NCBI RefSeq assembly: GCF_030123365.1
Contig: NZ_CP126107.1
Location: 2,961,501-3,025,500 of the forward strand
DNA: 64,000 nucleotides
Direction: 5' to 3'
Origin: Neobacillus sp. SuZ13
Lineage (GTDB): Bacteria > Bacillota > Bacilli > Bacillales > Cytobacillaceae
Shown: piece by piece, positions 63,730-64,000 of the stretch
How positions within the stretch are numbered: the first letter of the stretch is position 1
How the letters are laid out: each line of letters starts with the position of its first letter
Notes under the pieces: generated by a model
The model's database searches: none
What the model saw: the letters and a program-made list of their open reading frames with translations, nothing else
What the model was told of the DNA's origin: nothing
Made by a program: the position numbers and the translations under genes

Positions 63730-64000
63730 TTAATTATTTAGATTTAAAAATTTGATAATATTTTCAACATGTTGCTCCTTTTGATAGTTCCTGTATAGGT
63801 TACTGGATAATCGAACAGGGTCACCAAAAAAGTATCTTTCATATTGGTTTTGCCTTGTACCGAAGGAACTCATTGTAAGATCCCATGCCAAACGAAATAG
63901 TTTCACACGGTTCAAAGCATTCATACCATCTGCTTGAAGATATTGGTCGAGCTCTGGTCTAATTTCAGATTCAAAGGCGTTTTCTGTTGGTAAAGAAATC
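63730..64000 (-). CDS. 4-hydroxyphenylacetate 3-monooxygenase oxygenase component, C-terminal end only
   Basis: The frame is open to the right edge of the window, so the start lies outside. The visible 89 codons read SEIRPELDQYLQADGMNALNRVKLFRLAWDLTMSSFGTRQNQYERYFFGDPVR, the conserved C-terminus of HpaB/HpaH-type flavin-dependent hydroxylases. These use FADH2 from a separate reductase to hydroxylate 4-hydroxyphenylacetate. Residues after VENIIKFLNLNN end the protein; a terminator follows at 63618. Confidence 0.85.
   Translation of the reverse strand, partial: ISLPTENAFESEIRPELDQYLQADGMNALNRVKLFRLAWDLTMSSFGTRQNQYERYFFGDPVRLSSNLYRNYQKEQHVENIIKFLNLNN

Overview
The window is a piece of a low-G+C Firmicute chromosome, most likely a soil Bacillaceae (Neobacillus/Bacillus-like). 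The evidence is strong AAGGAGG-type ribosome binding sites, frequent TTG and GTG starts, many hairpin-plus-T-run terminators, a B-type RNase P RNA, a pstSCAB-B-phoU operon with two pstB genes, and YkvA-, CBS- and CBO0543-family proteins. I cannot name the species.

Layout. 1-3.0 kb: end of an oligopeptide ABC transporter operon (two permeases, binding lipoprotein). 3.2-10 kb: ordinary accessory genes (RibD-like reductase, secreted nuclease, rhodanese, GNAT acetyltransferases, HAD phosphatase, small membrane proteins). 10.2-21.6 kb: a PQQ island. It holds a lipoprotein PQQ-dependent dehydrogenase with a C-terminal cytochrome c domain (11.6-13.5 kb) and a complete core PQQ biosynthesis operon: a 23-codon pqqA, a novel two-helix membrane protein, pqqB (which seems to start with ATT), pqqC, pqqD and pqqE. 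An MFS transporter follows. The island lies between two direct copies of an AAA ATPase gene, one broken and one intact. PqqE and PqqD would cross-link Glu15 and Tyr19 of PqqA, PqqB and PqqC would finish the cofactor, and the exported dehydrogenase would use it. The dehydrogenase has the DYD signature of lanthanide-dependent enzymes.

22-31 kb: amino-acid permease, a WYL regulator-DinB-EVE cluster, isochorismatase-like hydrolase, FMN reductase, FAD monooxygenase, and several decayed genes. 31.3-33.9 kb: a cluster of housekeeping RNAs, namely RNase P RNA (minus strand), then tRNA-Ser(GCU), tmRNA, a degenerate tRNA-Asn and a minimal SRP RNA in one row ending at one terminator. All look diverged, and none has its usual chromosomal neighbours. 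34.5-39 kb: a gene-poor, decaying stretch with a holin-like type I toxin, an ImmA-like protein with a ruined metal site, and LysR and DUF421 pseudogenes.

39-46 kb: rifamycin phosphotransferase, then an arsenic region: arsR-aquaporin-arsC, a HesB-like gene with an in-frame TGA and a candidate SECIS hairpin (probable selenoprotein), and the opposite arsR-small Cys protein-arsI unit with four ATCAA-N6-TTGAT operator boxes. 46.4-51.5 kb: the complete phosphate uptake operon pstS-pstC-pstA-pstB-pstB-phoU. 52-58 kb: pssA, thiamine-binding and CBS proteins, glycosyltransferase plus galU, and a MerR regulator divergent from an MFS efflux pump with a textbook 19-bp-spacer operator. 59.3-62.3 kb: an uncharacterised esterase-ATP-grasp-esterase operon. 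62.4-64 kb: two CBO0543-family membrane proteins and the 3' end of a 4-hydroxyphenylacetate 3-monooxygenase gene.
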